Below are positions 18,273 to 26,200 of a stretch of 64,000 bases of DNA, one piece after another. Each line of letters begins with the position of its first letter. The first letter of the stretch is position 1. Origin of the DNA: Pseudomonas bohemica (GTDB lineage Bacteria > Pseudomonadota > Gammaproteobacteria > Pseudomonadales > Pseudomonadaceae). A model generated the notes under the pieces. The model made no database searches and was not told the origin of the DNA. It worked only from the letters and a program-made list of their open reading frames with translations. Made by a program: the position numbers and the translations under genes. The stretch is from contig NZ_NKHL01000118.1 in assembly GCF_002934685.1 (NCBI RefSeq), positions 1-64,000 on the forward strand, written 5' to 3'.

Positions 18273-18821
18273 TCAACCCAGGCAGCGGTCGAGCAACTGA
18301 TGCATGCGTTCGAGTGTGGGCGCCGATTCGGCGTAGAGAATCCGGTACACCATGGGCGCAACGACCGCGTCCACCAGTTCATCGGCCGAAGGGCTGCGTT
18401 CGCCGCGCTGCTGGGCCCGGTCGATGATAATCTGCAGCTGGTCGCGGACGATGTTCAGGCACTTGCCCGAGCACAGGGTGGCGCTGCTGGCGACCACGTC
18501 GCGCATCATTTCGCGGCCGGGCGCCGAGTTGGTTTCCTCCAGATAGACTTCGACCCAGGTGCGCAGATCCTCACGCAGGCTGCCGCAATCCACTGGTTCG
18601 TCCGGGCGCAGACGCTCCACGGCGGCATCGGCGAGCAGCGAGGTGAGGTCGCCCCAGCGCCGGTAAATGGTCGACGGCGTGACCCCGGCACGGGCAGCGA
18701 TCATCGGCACGCTGAGCGCCGAACGCTCCTGCTCCTGAAGCAGATCGCGCACGGCTGCGTGGATCGATGTCTGCACCCGGGCGCTGCGCCCGCCAGTACG
18801 AATGCCTTCTTTGATAGCCAT
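18273..18821 (-). CDS. TetR-family transcriptional regulator
   Basis: A 182-residue regulator. The helix-turn-helix is at about residues 18-60 (HAAVRDLLQEQ, then SVPMIAARAGVTPSTIYRRWGD), followed by a C-terminal domain of the TetR_C type with VEVYLEETNSAPGREMMRDV. The ATG at 18821 is chosen; the longer frame upstream overlaps the divergent promoter and has no family resemblance. It is divergent from the MFS carrier gene 106 bases away, which it probably represses, with the 18854-18866 inverted repeat as candidate operator. Confidence 0.92.
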   Translation of the reverse strand: MAIKEGIRTGGRSARVQTSIHAAVRDLLQEQERSALSVPMIAARAGVTPSTIYRRWGDLTSLLADAAVERLRPDEPVDCGSLREDLRTWVEVYLEETNSAPGREMMRDVVASSATLCSGKCLNIVRDQLQIIIDRAQQRGERSPSADELVDAVVAPMVYRILYAESAPTLERMHQLLDRCLG

Positions 18822-18853
18822 GGATCGGACCTTAACACAAAGTATTTGCTTTA

Positions 18854-18866
18854 AGCAGATTCTGCT
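18854..18866. promoter_or_regulatory. Inverted repeat in the TetR/MFS divergent promoter
   Basis: AGCAGA-T-TCTGCT is a perfect 6-base inverted repeat with a one-base centre, 33 bases outside the TetR start. A second palindrome, CTAATTAG, lies at 18883-18890. Either could be the TetR operator controlling both genes. Confidence 0.5.
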
Positions 18867-18927
18867 CGCACACTCTCTAACGCTAATTAGTGGCTTTTGT
18901 GGTGTGCTTTGTCGGGAGAGTGTACTC

Positions 18928-20133
18928 GTGTCTGATTCGTTGCAGAACCCGCAAGTCGATGGTCGGAGCGGGGGGCACCTGGGGTATCTCGCTTTTGTCA
19001 TGCTGTGTTTCTTCGCAGCCTCCAGTGCGCCGACGCCGCTTTACCATGTGTATCAACAGGCGTGGGGTTTTTCCTCGGCGCTGCTGACGATGATTTTCGC
19101 CGTTTATGCGTTGAGCCTGCTGGCCACCCTGCTGGTGTTCGGCTCACTGTCGGATTATCTGGGGCGCCGACCGGTGATATTCGTAGCGCTGCTGTTGGAG
19201 ATCCTTTCGCTGCTGCTGTTCATCGGCGCCAGCGATGTCAGCTGGCTGATTGGCGCGCGCATGCTGCAGGGCGTCGCGACCGGGATTGCCACCAGTGCCC
19301 TGGGCGCGGCGATGCTCGATACCGATCAGAACCAGGGACCGCTGATCAACAGCATTACCCCGATGTTCGGCATGGCCCTGGGAGCGTTCGGCACCGCCGC
19401 GCTTGTGGAATACGCACCGTTGCCCCTGCTCCTGGCCTACATCCTTCTGCTGGCCGCCTTCGTTGGGCAGTTGTTGTATCTGTGGCGTGTGCAGGAAACC
19501 GTAACGCCTCAGCCCGGCGTGTTGAGCACCTTGAGGCCCAGGTTATACGTGCCTCAACGTGCGCGCAGCACCCTGTTACTGGTGTTGCCGGCGGACATCG
19601 CCGCTTGGGCCCTGGGCGGGTTCTACCTGTCTCTTGCGCCCTCGCTACTGGCTGCGGCGACTGGCTCGAAGTCGGCGCTCAATGGTGGTCTGGCGGTGGC
19701 GGCACTGACCATCAGCGGCGCAATTTCGATCATGAACCTGCGCCTGAGGTCGCCTCAACTGGCTTTACTGGTCGGTTGCAGCTTCCTGGCGATGGGCGTG
19801 TCGGTGGTTCTGCTGGCGGTCAATCTGGGCTGGCTGTGGTTGTTCTTTACAGGAACCGTGGTGGCGGGAGTCGGTTTCGGCGCCAGCTTCCTCGGTGCGC
19901 TGCGCCTGCTGCTGCCCCTGGCCCACGCCCACGAGAGGGCGGGCTTGATGTCCACCTTTCTGGCGCTCAGTTACCTCGCGTTTTGCATACCTGCACTGGT
20001 GGCGGGGCTGGCGATCAAGACAGAAGGGCTGATCGTGACCACCAACGTTTACGGTGCGGTGGTCGTGGGGCTGGCGTTACTTGCGCTGGGCGGATTGCTG
20101 TTTCAGCGCGCCGCGCGAATCAAAGCGGCCTGA
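18928..20133 (+). CDS. MFS transporter, 12-TM
   Basis: A 401-residue carrier with about 12 hydrophobic segments. It has the motif-A-like SLSDYLGRRPVIF after TM2, GARMLQGVATGIATSALGA in TM4, and a basic central loop (RPRLYVPQRARS). I chose the GTG at 18928 because GGGAGAG lies eight bases before it and the sequence upstream overlaps the regulatory region. It resembles drug-efflux members of the family with an APTPLYHVYQ signature after TM1. Divergent from a TetR gene, so probably induced by its substrate, which is unknown. Confidence 0.9.
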   Translation: MSDSLQNPQVDGRSGGHLGYLAFVMLCFFAASSAPTPLYHVYQQAWGFSSALLTMIFAVYALSLLATLLVFGSLSDYLGRRPVIFVALLLEILSLLLFIGASDVSWLIGARMLQGVATGIATSALGAAMLDTDQNQGPLINSITPMFGMALGAFGTAALVEYAPLPLLLAYILLLAAFVGQLLYLWRVQETVTPQPGVLSTLRPRLYVPQRARSTLLLVLPADIAAWALGGFYLSLAPSLLAAATGSKSALNGGLAVAALTISGAISIMNLRLRSPQLALLVGCSFLAMGVSVVLLAVNLGWLWLFFTGTVVAGVGFGASFLGALRLLLPLAHAHERAGLMSTFLALSYLAFCIPALVAGLAIKTEGLIVTTNVYGAVVVGLALLALGGLLFQRAARIKAA

Positions 20134-20189
20134 TACCTGTGGCAGGCGCTTGCGCTTCTGCTAATTTCATTCCTGTGTGCTTGCCCTCA

Positions 20190-20200
20190 TAAAAACAATC
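20190..20200 (+). promoter_or_regulatory. Hfq/Crc CA-motif candidate before prpE
   Basis: TAAAAACAATC lies 14 bases before the prpE start codon, immediately before the CAGGGA ribosome site. It fits the AAnAAnAA pattern. Confidence 0.45.
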
Positions 20201-20214
20201 ACAGGGATCCACTG

Positions 20215-22116
20215 ATGAATGACAGGAAAGGTGCGCCCGCCAGCGCGCATTATGCGGACCATCATCGGCAATCCATCGCTGATCCCGAGAGCTACTGGAC
20301 CGAGCAGGCGCGGCAGGTGGCCTGGTACCGCGCGCCGCAGCAAGCGCTGCAATCCATGCCCGATGGCACCCACCGCTGGTTCGCCGACGGGCAGCTCAAC
20401 AGTTGTTACCTTGCGCTGGATCACCCGATCGAACTCGGTCGTGGTGAGCAGTTGGCACTGATCTACGACTCGCCCGTCGCTGACTGCAAATCCAGCTACA
20501 CCTTCAACCAATTGCGCGACGAGGTTGCGCGGCTGGCGGGATTATTGCGCAAGCTGGGTGTGGAGAAGGGCGACGGTGTCATCATCTATATGCCGATGAT
20601 TCCCCAGGCTGCCATGGCAATGTTGGCCTGTGCGCGGATTGGCGCCATGCACTCGGTGGTCTTTGGCGGTTTCGCACCCCACGAACTGGCGTTGCGTATC
20701 GATGATCTGAAGCCGAAGTTGCTGCTCACGGCCTCCTGCGGACTGGAGTTCGAGCGGATCATCCCCTACAAACCGTTGGTGGACAAAGCCCTGGAATTGA
20801 CGACGTTCAAACCGGATCATGTACTGCTCTGGCAGCGTCCGCAATCGCTGGCGCACATGCACGGGCCACGCGATCTGGATTGGGAAACCGCGCTGGATGG
20901 CGTCGAACCGGTCGAGCCGGTGCCGGTCTCCAGCCTCGATCCGCTGTACATCCTTTATACCTCCGGCACCACCGGCAAACCCAAGGGTATCGTTCGCGAG
21001 AACGGCGGCCATGCGGTGGCAATGCTCTACACCATGAGGCAGGTTTATGGCATGTGCGCCGGGGAAATCTGGTGGGGGGTTTCTGACGTCGGTTGGGTGG
21101 TCGGGCACACATTGATCGTCTACGCACCGCTGATGGCCGGCTGCACCACGGTGTTCTATGAAGGCAAGCCGATCCGCACACCCGATGCCGGGGCCTACTG
21201 GCGAATCATCGAGGAGTACCGGGTCAACGCACTGTTTTGCGCGCCGACCGCCATGCGTGCGATTCGCAAGGAAGACCCCCGCGGACAGTTGCTCGAAGGG
21301 CGTGACTTGAGTTCGATCCGGCAGCTGTTTCTGGCCGGTGAAAAGCTCGACTCCAGCACCCATCAATGGCTTGAGATGCTGACTGGCAAACCTGTGCTCG
21401 ATCACTGGTGGCAGACCGAAACCGGCTGGCCCGTCACCGCACCTTGTCTGGGCCTGGAAGGGCATGAACCGGCGCCAGGCTCCAGCAATCGGGCGGTTCC
21501 GGGGTTCGCCGTCCGGGTAATGGATGAGGAAGGGCATCTGCTCGGACCGGGCGAGCCGGGGTCGATCGTGATCACCTTGCCGCTGCCGCCGGGCTGCAGT
21601 CAGACACTGTGGGGCGATCATTCGCGGTTTCTGCAGGCGTATCTGCAGACCTTTCCTGGTTACTACAACACTGGCGACGGCGGTTACATCGATGACAACG
21701 GCTTCGTTTACATCATGGGCCGCACGGACGATGTGATTAACGTCTCTGGCCATCGCCTGTCCACTGGCGAAATGGAGGACCTGGTCGGGCAGCACCCGGC
21801 AGTGGCGGAAAGTGCGGTGATCGGCGTACATGACGAGATCAAGGGGCAGGTGCCGTTGGCGCTGGTGGTGCTCAACGATGGCGTCGAGGAGGGCGCCGGG
21901 CAGGTCCAGCGGGAGTTGATCGCGCTGGTGCGCGAGCGAATCGGCGCGCTGGCCTGTTTCAATCGCGTGGTGGTGGTCAAGCGTTTGCCGAAAACCCGTT
22001 CCGGCAAGACCTTGCGCGCCGTGCTGCGCAAAATCGCCGATGGCGAGGCTTACACCACTCCCGCGACCATCGACGATCCGGCGATTCTTCAGGAAATCGC
22101 CACCGCGCTGGGCTGA
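20215..22116 (+). CDS. prpE: Propionate--CoA ligase
   Basis: A 633-residue acyl-CoA synthetase of the acetyl/propionyl-CoA synthetase branch. It starts with the ACAS N-terminal segment (DPESYWTEQARQVAWYRAPQQAL). The P-loop is YTSGTTGKPKG (about 245-255), followed by HWWQTETGWP, the YNTGDGG hinge region and the C-terminal catalytic lysine K598 in KTRSGKTLRA. The length and the W/Q-T-E-T-G-W-P motif are those of PrpE. It makes propionyl-CoA for the 2-methylcitrate cycle; propionyl-CoA is also the product of the isoleucine route suggested upstream. It stands alone 81 bases after the MFS gene, with a CA motif before its start. Confidence 0.9.
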   Translation: MNDRKGAPASAHYADHHRQSIADPESYWTEQARQVAWYRAPQQALQSMPDGTHRWFADGQLNSCYLALDHPIELGRGEQLALIYDSPVADCKSSYTFNQLRDEVARLAGLLRKLGVEKGDGVIIYMPMIPQAAMAMLACARIGAMHSVVFGGFAPHELALRIDDLKPKLLLTASCGLEFERIIPYKPLVDKALELTTFKPDHVLLWQRPQSLAHMHGPRDLDWETALDGVEPVEPVPVSSLDPLYILYTSGTTGKPKGIVRENGGHAVAMLYTMRQVYGMCAGEIWWGVSDVGWVVGHTLIVYAPLMAGCTTVFYEGKPIRTPDAGAYWRIIEEYRVNALFCAPTAMRAIRKEDPRGQLLEGRDLSSIRQLFLAGEKLDSSTHQWLEMLTGKPVLDHWWQTETGWPVTAPCLGLEGHEPAPGSSNRAVPGFAVRVMDEEGHLLGPGEPGSIVITLPLPPGCSQTLWGDHSRFLQAYLQTFPGYYNTGDGGYIDDNGFVYIMGRTDDVINVSGHRLSTGEMEDLVGQHPAVAESAVIGVHDEIKGQVPLALVVLNDGVEEGAGQVQRELIALVRERIGALACFNRVVVVKRLPKTRSGKTLRAVLRKIADGEAYTTPATIDDPAILQEIATALG

Positions 22117-22141
22117 GCCCGCCGCTGTGGGAGGTGGAGCG

Positions 22142-22203
22142 CCGTAGCAGTCCTGCTTGCCGGCGATGGCATATTGAAGGGCGCTACCGCTGGCAAACCA
22201 GGC
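22142..22203. repeat. REP pair
   Basis: CCTGCTTGCCGGCGATGGC and GCTACCGCTGGCAAACCAGG are inverted REP arms between the convergent prpE and anti-sigma genes. Confidence 0.6.
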
Positions 22204-22213
22204 TGCCAGGGCA

Positions 22214-22972
22214 TCAAATCGGTTGCTTCAAAGCCTGACGTGCCGCCTGCGCCGCCGGATCGTCTGCCGGGCTGACCACGGCGTAGTTGTAACCCCCACC
22301 CGACCAGTAGTTCGCCTGCAGTTCACCATCGCGCCGCGTGCCGGATGACAGCAAATGGTTGTTGGCACCCGGCGGGCGGATGTAGAAGCTCAGGGTCCTG
22401 CCTTGGGTATCCTTGTACACCACCATCGCTGCGGCGCCCTGCTCGGTGCTGGTCAGACGCGCGCTCACCGGTTTGAATCCCGCCGATTCCAGATCAGGCG
22501 CACGATTGGCCTGGGCGAAATTCTGGTCAAGCCAGACCTGCACGTCGTTCGGCTTGGCGCTGTTCCAATCGCTGGCCATGTTGTCATTGACCGCAAACAT
22601 CCGGTAAGCCTGTACGGCGTCGGCCATGGGCAGAACGCCGCTGATCATGGTCAGTTCCCGCGCCTGCCAGCCACTCAGGCCACCAATACCGACGGCAATC
22701 AGCAGCGCCGCCGCCGTCGCGAAATGCCGGGAGCGGTTACGACGCAACCGCTGGCGAATGAACGCCGGGTCCAGCTCGGGGTTCAGCGGCCGGTGCAGCT
22801 CGCCACTGAGGCCTGCGCGCAGGTTCTGCGCATCCCGCTGCCAGGCCAGCACTTGTTTCGCCCGTTCGGGATGGGCCGCGAGCCAGGTTTCCAGGGTCTG
22901 CCGATCGGCGTCGTTGAGCAGACCGTCGACGTAGGCGTGCAAGTCACGTTCACTGGGGGGCAAAGTGATCAT
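22214..22972 (-). CDS. Anti-sigma factor, single-pass membrane
   Basis: A 252-residue protein. The cytoplasmic anti-sigma (zinc-less ASD-type) part is at residues 1-75 (ERDLHAYVDGLLNDADRQTLETWL). One membrane segment is at about 84-100 (HFATAAALLIAVGIGGLSGW), and the periplasmic domain follows (FYIRPPG, YWSGGGYNYAVV). It overlaps the sigma gene by four bases (ATGA), the standard arrangement for a cognate pair. It should hold the sigma factor at the membrane until an envelope signal releases it. The signal is unknown; no outer-membrane receptor gene is nearby, so this is not a FecIR system. Confidence 0.9.
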   Translation of the reverse strand: MITLPPSERDLHAYVDGLLNDADRQTLETWLAAHPERAKQVLAWQRDAQNLRAGLSGELHRPLNPELDPAFIRQRLRRNRSRHFATAAALLIAVGIGGLSGWQARELTMISGVLPMADAVQAYRMFAVNDNMASDWNSAKPNDVQVWLDQNFAQANRAPDLESAGFKPVSARLTSTEQGAAAMVVYKDTQGRTLSFYIRPPGANNHLLSSGTRRDGELQANYWSGGGYNYAVVSPADDPAAQAARQALKQPI

Positions 22973-23481
22973 TTCAGTATCCGCAGGGCAGGGGTGGTGA
23001 TTTCGCCTTCGCTGAGCAGGCGCAGGGCCTGACGCGCGCGCGACAAGCGGGACATGACAGTTCCCACGGGGACATCGAGGATTTGAGCCACTTCGTTGTA
23101 ACTCAAGCCTTCGACCGAGACCCAGAGTAATAAAGCGCGTTGTTCGGTATTCAGACGCTCGAACGCCTGCAAGGTGGTTTGCGCGACCACCGTGCGCTCC
23201 ACGGAAGGCTGGTAATGATCCTCCTTGCCGCCGGTAAACAGTTCCAGCATGCGGCTATACCGCCGCGAGCGTCGTTGCGCGTCGAGAAATTGCCTATAAA
23301 GAATGGCGAATAACCAGGCGCGCAGGTCGCCCTCTGGTCGCTTGCCGCTCCACGCGGACAGGGCTTTTTCCAGGCTTGATTGGACCAGATCGTCGGCGCT
23401 GCTGGCGTTACGAGTCAGCGACACCGCGAATCGACGCATTCGCGGCAGTAATTCTCGTAGTTGATCGTCGACATCATTCAT
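22969..23481 (-). CDS. ECF RNA polymerase sigma factor
   Basis: A 170-residue sigma-70 family group IV factor. Region 2 is MRRFAVSLTRNASSADDLVQSSLEKAL with the core-binding and -10 helices (DLRAWLFAILYRQFLDAQRR). Region 4 is LNTEQRALLLWVSVEGLSYNEVAQILDVPVGTVMSRLSRARQAL. It is first in a two-gene operon with its anti-sigma factor. A GGAAT-N16-CGTCT element upstream (23531-23556) looks like an ECF promoter read by the factor itself. Confidence 0.93.
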   Translation of the reverse strand: MNDVDDQLRELLPRMRRFAVSLTRNASSADDLVQSSLEKALSAWSGKRPEGDLRAWLFAILYRQFLDAQRRSRRYSRMLELFTGGKEDHYQPSVERTVVAQTTLQAFERLNTEQRALLLWVSVEGLSYNEVAQILDVPVGTVMSRLSRARQALRLLSEGEITTPALRILK

Positions 23482-23530
23482 GGGTGGCTTCCGGGTCGAT
23501 CAGCGGTATGGCTCGGATCGTAGACCTGCC

Positions 23531-23556
23531 AGACGCACGCCGATGCAGGTTATTCC
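23531..23556 (-). promoter_or_regulatory. Candidate autoregulated ECF promoter
   Basis: On the minus strand GGAAT (23556-23552) and CGTCT (23535-23531) are 16 bases apart. This fits the -35/-10 form used by several ECF groups. Transcription would begin near 23524, about 43 bases before the sigma start codon. Confidence 0.5.
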
Positions 23557-23628
23557 ACCAAAGAAAAAAATATTGATCGATTCATGGAATAAAGAACGGC
23601 CAGCAATGGCTCACCGGGATGGAACGGC

Positions 23629-23781
23629 ATGCCGGTATTCCCGGTTGGAGCGTATCTGTTCTTCCTGACCATCCTCGCGTACCTGGCGGCGGCGCCGTTT
23701 CATGAACGGATTCGCCGGGATGAGCTGCTGGACAGAATGGCGCGGTGCACGACGCGGGGCATTGCGGACCTGGATCCGTAG
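23629..23781 (+). CDS. Small single-pass membrane protein (50 aa)
   Basis: MPVFPVGAYLFFLTILAYL begins a 50-residue frame with one membrane segment (about residues 5-22) and a charged tail (HERIRRDELLDRMAR). It is divergent from the sigma/anti-sigma operon. GGAAC lies a few bases before the ATG, and the TAG stop lies in the first arm of a REP doublet. I recognise no family. The composition is like that of real small membrane proteins, but conservation has not been checked. Confidence 0.5.
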   Translation: MPVFPVGAYLFFLTILAYLAAAPFHERIRRDELLDRMARCTTRGIADLDP

Positions 23782-23864
23782 GAGCGCGCTTGCCCGCGAA
23801 TGCGTTTTGTCAGTGAACACCGTTGGCGCAGACAGACCGCCTTCGCGGGCAAGCGCGCTCCTAC
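23778..23864. repeat. REP doublet with 23-base perfect arms
   Basis: The arms at 23778-23800 and 23842-23864 are perfect reverse complements (left arm begins GTAGGAGCGCGCTTGCCCG), separated by 41 bases. This is the best-preserved REP pair in the window, between the small membrane ORF and the carboxypeptidase gene. Confidence 0.9.
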
Positions 23865-23888
23865 AGAGGGGCGCATTTGAGCTTGAAA

Positions 23889-25031
23889 TCAGCGCAACGC
23901 CGAAACCATCTGCCCTATGATGGTCAATACATCCCGCGCCAGCTGCCTGGAGCGTTTGCCCGACCAGCCAGTGACGACATCCGGCGCGTCGTCGTTATCC
24001 TTGAATGGCATCTCCAGGGTCAGTGACAGGCATTTGTAGCGCTCGCCGACACTGTTGCAGGCAAGGTTCATGTTGGCCTTGCCCGGCGCGCTTTTCGGAT
24101 AGCCATAGCGGGTCTGGAAATCCTTCGTCAAATCGCTCAGGCGCGCGCGGAAGTCGGCTTCCAGCTCCTTCTGCTTTTCGGTGTAACCCGGATTGCCTTC
24201 GCAGGCGGCGGTAAAGACGTAAGGGATTTCTTCGTCGCCGTGGACGTCCAGGAACATGTCCACGCCGTATTTTTCCATCTGTTCTTTGACGAAAAACACT
24301 TCAGGGCTCAACTGCGGTGTGGAGTCTTGCCAGGCGCGGTTGAGATCCTTGCCCTGAGCGTTGGTGCGCAGGTGGCCATGGAACGAACCGTCGGGGTTCA
24401 TGTGCGGCACCAGGTACAGATCCGCAGAGGCGAGCAGGGTCTGCAACTCGGCATCATTTTCCTGGAGGCGCTCGATGACGCCTTCCATGAACCATTCGGC
24501 CATGTGCTCGCCGGGATGCTGCTGGGCAATGATCCAGATCTTGCGTTTGCCCGGCGCGCCGTCACCTTTGCGTAATAGCGGAATGCTGCGGCCTTCGACG
24601 CTTTTCCCGGTCGCCAGCAATTGGCTGTCGGCCCGGTTCAGTGCCTTATCGACCAGCCACTCGTGGCGTTCGCGGCTGTAGGGTTCGAAGTAAGCGAACC
24701 AGATGTGTGGCTGTTCTGGCGAGAGTTCGAAGTTCAGCGCCTTGCCGTCGAACTGGCTCGGCACGCGGAACCAGGTCTTCTGGTCGTAGGAGGCTACTGC
24801 GTTATAACCGGTCCAGGCGCGGTTGTAGCTCGATTCGCTGGCATTGGTCAGGCTGAACGCGTGGGGCTGGCCGACCTGCATACCGTCAACCTTGAAATGA
24901 AACCACTGGAAATGCGGACTGCGGGTGTCTGGGCGGATGGCCAGTTTTACATGCTGCGCATTACTTGCATCGAGCACGACGATGTTGCCGCTGTCGAAAT
25001 CGCAGGTGATGGAAAGGGCGGTCTGAATCAC
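23889..25031 (-). CDS. M14-family cytosolic zinc carboxypeptidase (CCP/AGBL-like)
   Basis: A 380-residue protein with an N-terminal beta-sandwich domain (residues 1-125) and an M14 peptidase domain. Visible residues are the zinc ligands H172 and E175 (QHPGEHMAE) and H264 (LDVHGDEE), the substrate-binding NPDG (212-215) and N231/R232 (LNRAW), and the catalytic glutamate E340 (LTLEMPFK). There is no signal peptide. The N-terminal domain plus this spacing is that of the cytosolic carboxypeptidase group (deglutamylase relatives); the bacterial substrate is not known. It is monocistronic. Confidence 0.92.
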   Translation of the reverse strand: MIQTALSITCDFDSGNIVVLDASNAQHVKLAIRPDTRSPHFQWFHFKVDGMQVGQPHAFSLTNASESSYNRAWTGYNAVASYDQKTWFRVPSQFDGKALNFELSPEQPHIWFAYFEPYSRERHEWLVDKALNRADSQLLATGKSVEGRSIPLLRKGDGAPGKRKIWIIAQQHPGEHMAEWFMEGVIERLQENDAELQTLLASADLYLVPHMNPDGSFHGHLRTNAQGKDLNRAWQDSTPQLSPEVFFVKEQMEKYGVDMFLDVHGDEEIPYVFTAACEGNPGYTEKQKELEADFRARLSDLTKDFQTRYGYPKSAPGKANMNLACNSVGERYKCLSLTLEMPFKDNDDAPDVVTGWSGKRSRQLARDVLTIIGQMVSALR

Positions 25032-25144
25032 GGAAAAGTCCTGGGTACGTTAGTGCCGACTCAACGCCGTTGAGTGGCTGTTATGACAGGTACTTTACAC
25101 GCATCAGGTATCCCGACGGCGACAGAAACGTTTGCCGATGAGAC

Positions 25145-25675
25145 TCAGGTGAACGCTTCAGCGGTGACCAGCAGGCTGCACAAAAACGCTGTCAGCAATA
25201 ACCAACCGATGTGCACGCGGCGCTTGCGGCGATGCCAGCCGGTGGCTCCCATGACCGCTGCGGGCTCTTGCAGCTTGCACCACAGGCGTTCGGCCTCCTG
25301 GAAAGCATCGAGGTGCACGGGATCGGCATCGAGCCAGTGGCGAAATTCGATGCGTTGGCTGGCCGTCGCCTGGGGACTTTGCAGATGAACATACCAGCGC
25401 AGCGCCCGGGCGACAGCGTCTGACGGCGCGGGGGATTGAGTCTGGCACTGTTCGAGCAGGCGAACCATTTTGCGCTCGACCGAATCCAGATCGAGTTCGA
25501 GCAACTGGGCAATGGCGGGGTAGGGAAGCCGATCGAGGCGGCTCAACAGAAAGACCTGCTGCGTTTTGCGCGGCAGTTTTTGGATGCGGCGCCGATAAGC
25601 ATCGGTCCCCTGACTGACAGGCGGGTCTGGCTGGAGTGTGGGCAGTGAGAACATCGAGCTGAGCTGATTAGTCAT
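25145..25675 (-). CDS. Sigma region 4 - DUF4880 - membrane anchor fusion protein
   Basis: A 176-residue protein with an unusual order of parts. Residues 28-78 resemble FecI-type sigma region 4 (RRRIQKLPRKTQQVFLLSRL, then PYPAIAQLLELDLDSVERKMVRLL). Residues 86-138 are the FecR/PupR N-terminal anti-sigma domain DUF4880 (ALRWYVHLQSPQATASQRIEF, then DADPVHLDAFQEAERLW). A basic stretch and a single membrane helix (about 155-172, VHIGWLLLTAFLCSLLV) end the protein. Sigma region 2 and the whole periplasmic FecR signalling domain are absent, and no TonB receptor gene is nearby. It lies next to prrF, with a Fur-like site 80 bases upstream. Function unknown; it may titrate or modulate a FecI-type system. 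Confidence 0.8.
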   Translation of the reverse strand: MTNQLSSMFSLPTLQPDPPVSQGTDAYRRRIQKLPRKTQQVFLLSRLDRLPYPAIAQLLELDLDSVERKMVRLLEQCQTQSPAPSDAVARALRWYVHLQSPQATASQRIEFRHWLDADPVHLDAFQEAERLWCKLQEPAAVMGATGWHRRKRRVHIGWLLLTAFLCSLLVTAEAFT

Positions 25676-25755
25676 GGCGTTTCACTCGCATCATCCGTGT
25701 ATCGTCCCTGGAAAAGGGTGGCATAATTCGTGATGTGGGTCGATGGTAGTGGCTA

Positions 25756-25770
25756 TGAGATTCATTCTCA
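25756..25770 (-). promoter_or_regulatory. Fur-box candidate upstream of the sigma4-DUF4880 gene
   Basis: On the minus strand TGAGAATGAATCTCA is close to the 7-1-7 Fur consensus (TGATAATnATTATCA), with perfect TGAGA/TCTCA ends. It lies 80 bases before the start codon. Confidence 0.5.
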
Positions 25771-25938
25771 AGTACAGGGTCGTTTATTGCTACTTTTTTA
25801 CCAAATATGTCGTTTTTGACCGTGATGCCGATTCAATGCGCATTTTCTTTTGCTATCATCCGCGCCATCGCGACAGTCGACCCTCTTCATTAGCCTGAAG
25901 AAGCAACACCGAACCAAAGCAGACCCTTCAAGGGCACG

Positions 25939-26051
25939 AAAAAAAAGACCCGGCAAAAAGCCGGGTCAAAAACCGTGATTAGCCTGATGAGGAGATAATC
26001 CGGAAGCCGACCTAAGGCTTCTGGGTTACCAACCGATCTCACGACCGGTTG
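25939..26051 (-). ncRNA. prrF: PrrF iron-responsive small RNA
   Basis: The minus strand carries the PrrF core, GATTATCTCCTCATCAGG followed by CTAATCACGGTTTTTGACC, which pairs with target mRNAs such as sodB and sdh. Upstream of the core is the GAAGCCTTAGGTCGGCTTCC stem. The RNA is about 113 nt, from a start near 26050-26051 to the terminator T-run, the usual PrrF size. The promoter overlaps a strong Fur box, so the RNA is made under iron starvation. Established role: Hfq-dependent repression of iron-using proteins. Only one copy is present here, unlike the tandem prrF1-prrF2 of P. aeruginosa; other Pseudomonas place the copies apart. Confidence 0.95.
25947..25967 (-). terminator. Rho-independent terminator of prrF
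   Basis: On the minus strand GACCCGGC, a TTTTT loop and GCCGGGTC are followed by eight T (25946-25939). Confidence 0.95.
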
Positions 26052-26053
26052 CG

Positions 26054-26085
26054 CTCAATAATAATCATTATCATTTGTACGTCAA
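26054..26085 (-). promoter_or_regulatory. prrF promoter with Fur box
   Basis: Reading on the minus strand, -35 TTGACG (26085-26080) and -10 TATTAT (26063-26058) are 16 bases apart. The Fur box GATAATGATTATTATTG (26072-26056) overlaps the spacer and the -10, which explains repression by Fe-Fur. Confidence 0.9.
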
Positions 26086-26200
26086 ATGTTTTTTTGCATT
26101 CCTGCGAAATAGGTCATATCCCCTTCAGCCAATTGCAAGCCACGAGCGGCAGGAGAGCGCGGGTCAGCTCTTGAGGCTTGGCGCTTGTAGATCGCCGCTG

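Noticed and set aside
20542-21831. 429-codon minus-strand frame within prpE.
   Set aside because: Antisense of an intact acyl-CoA synthetase.
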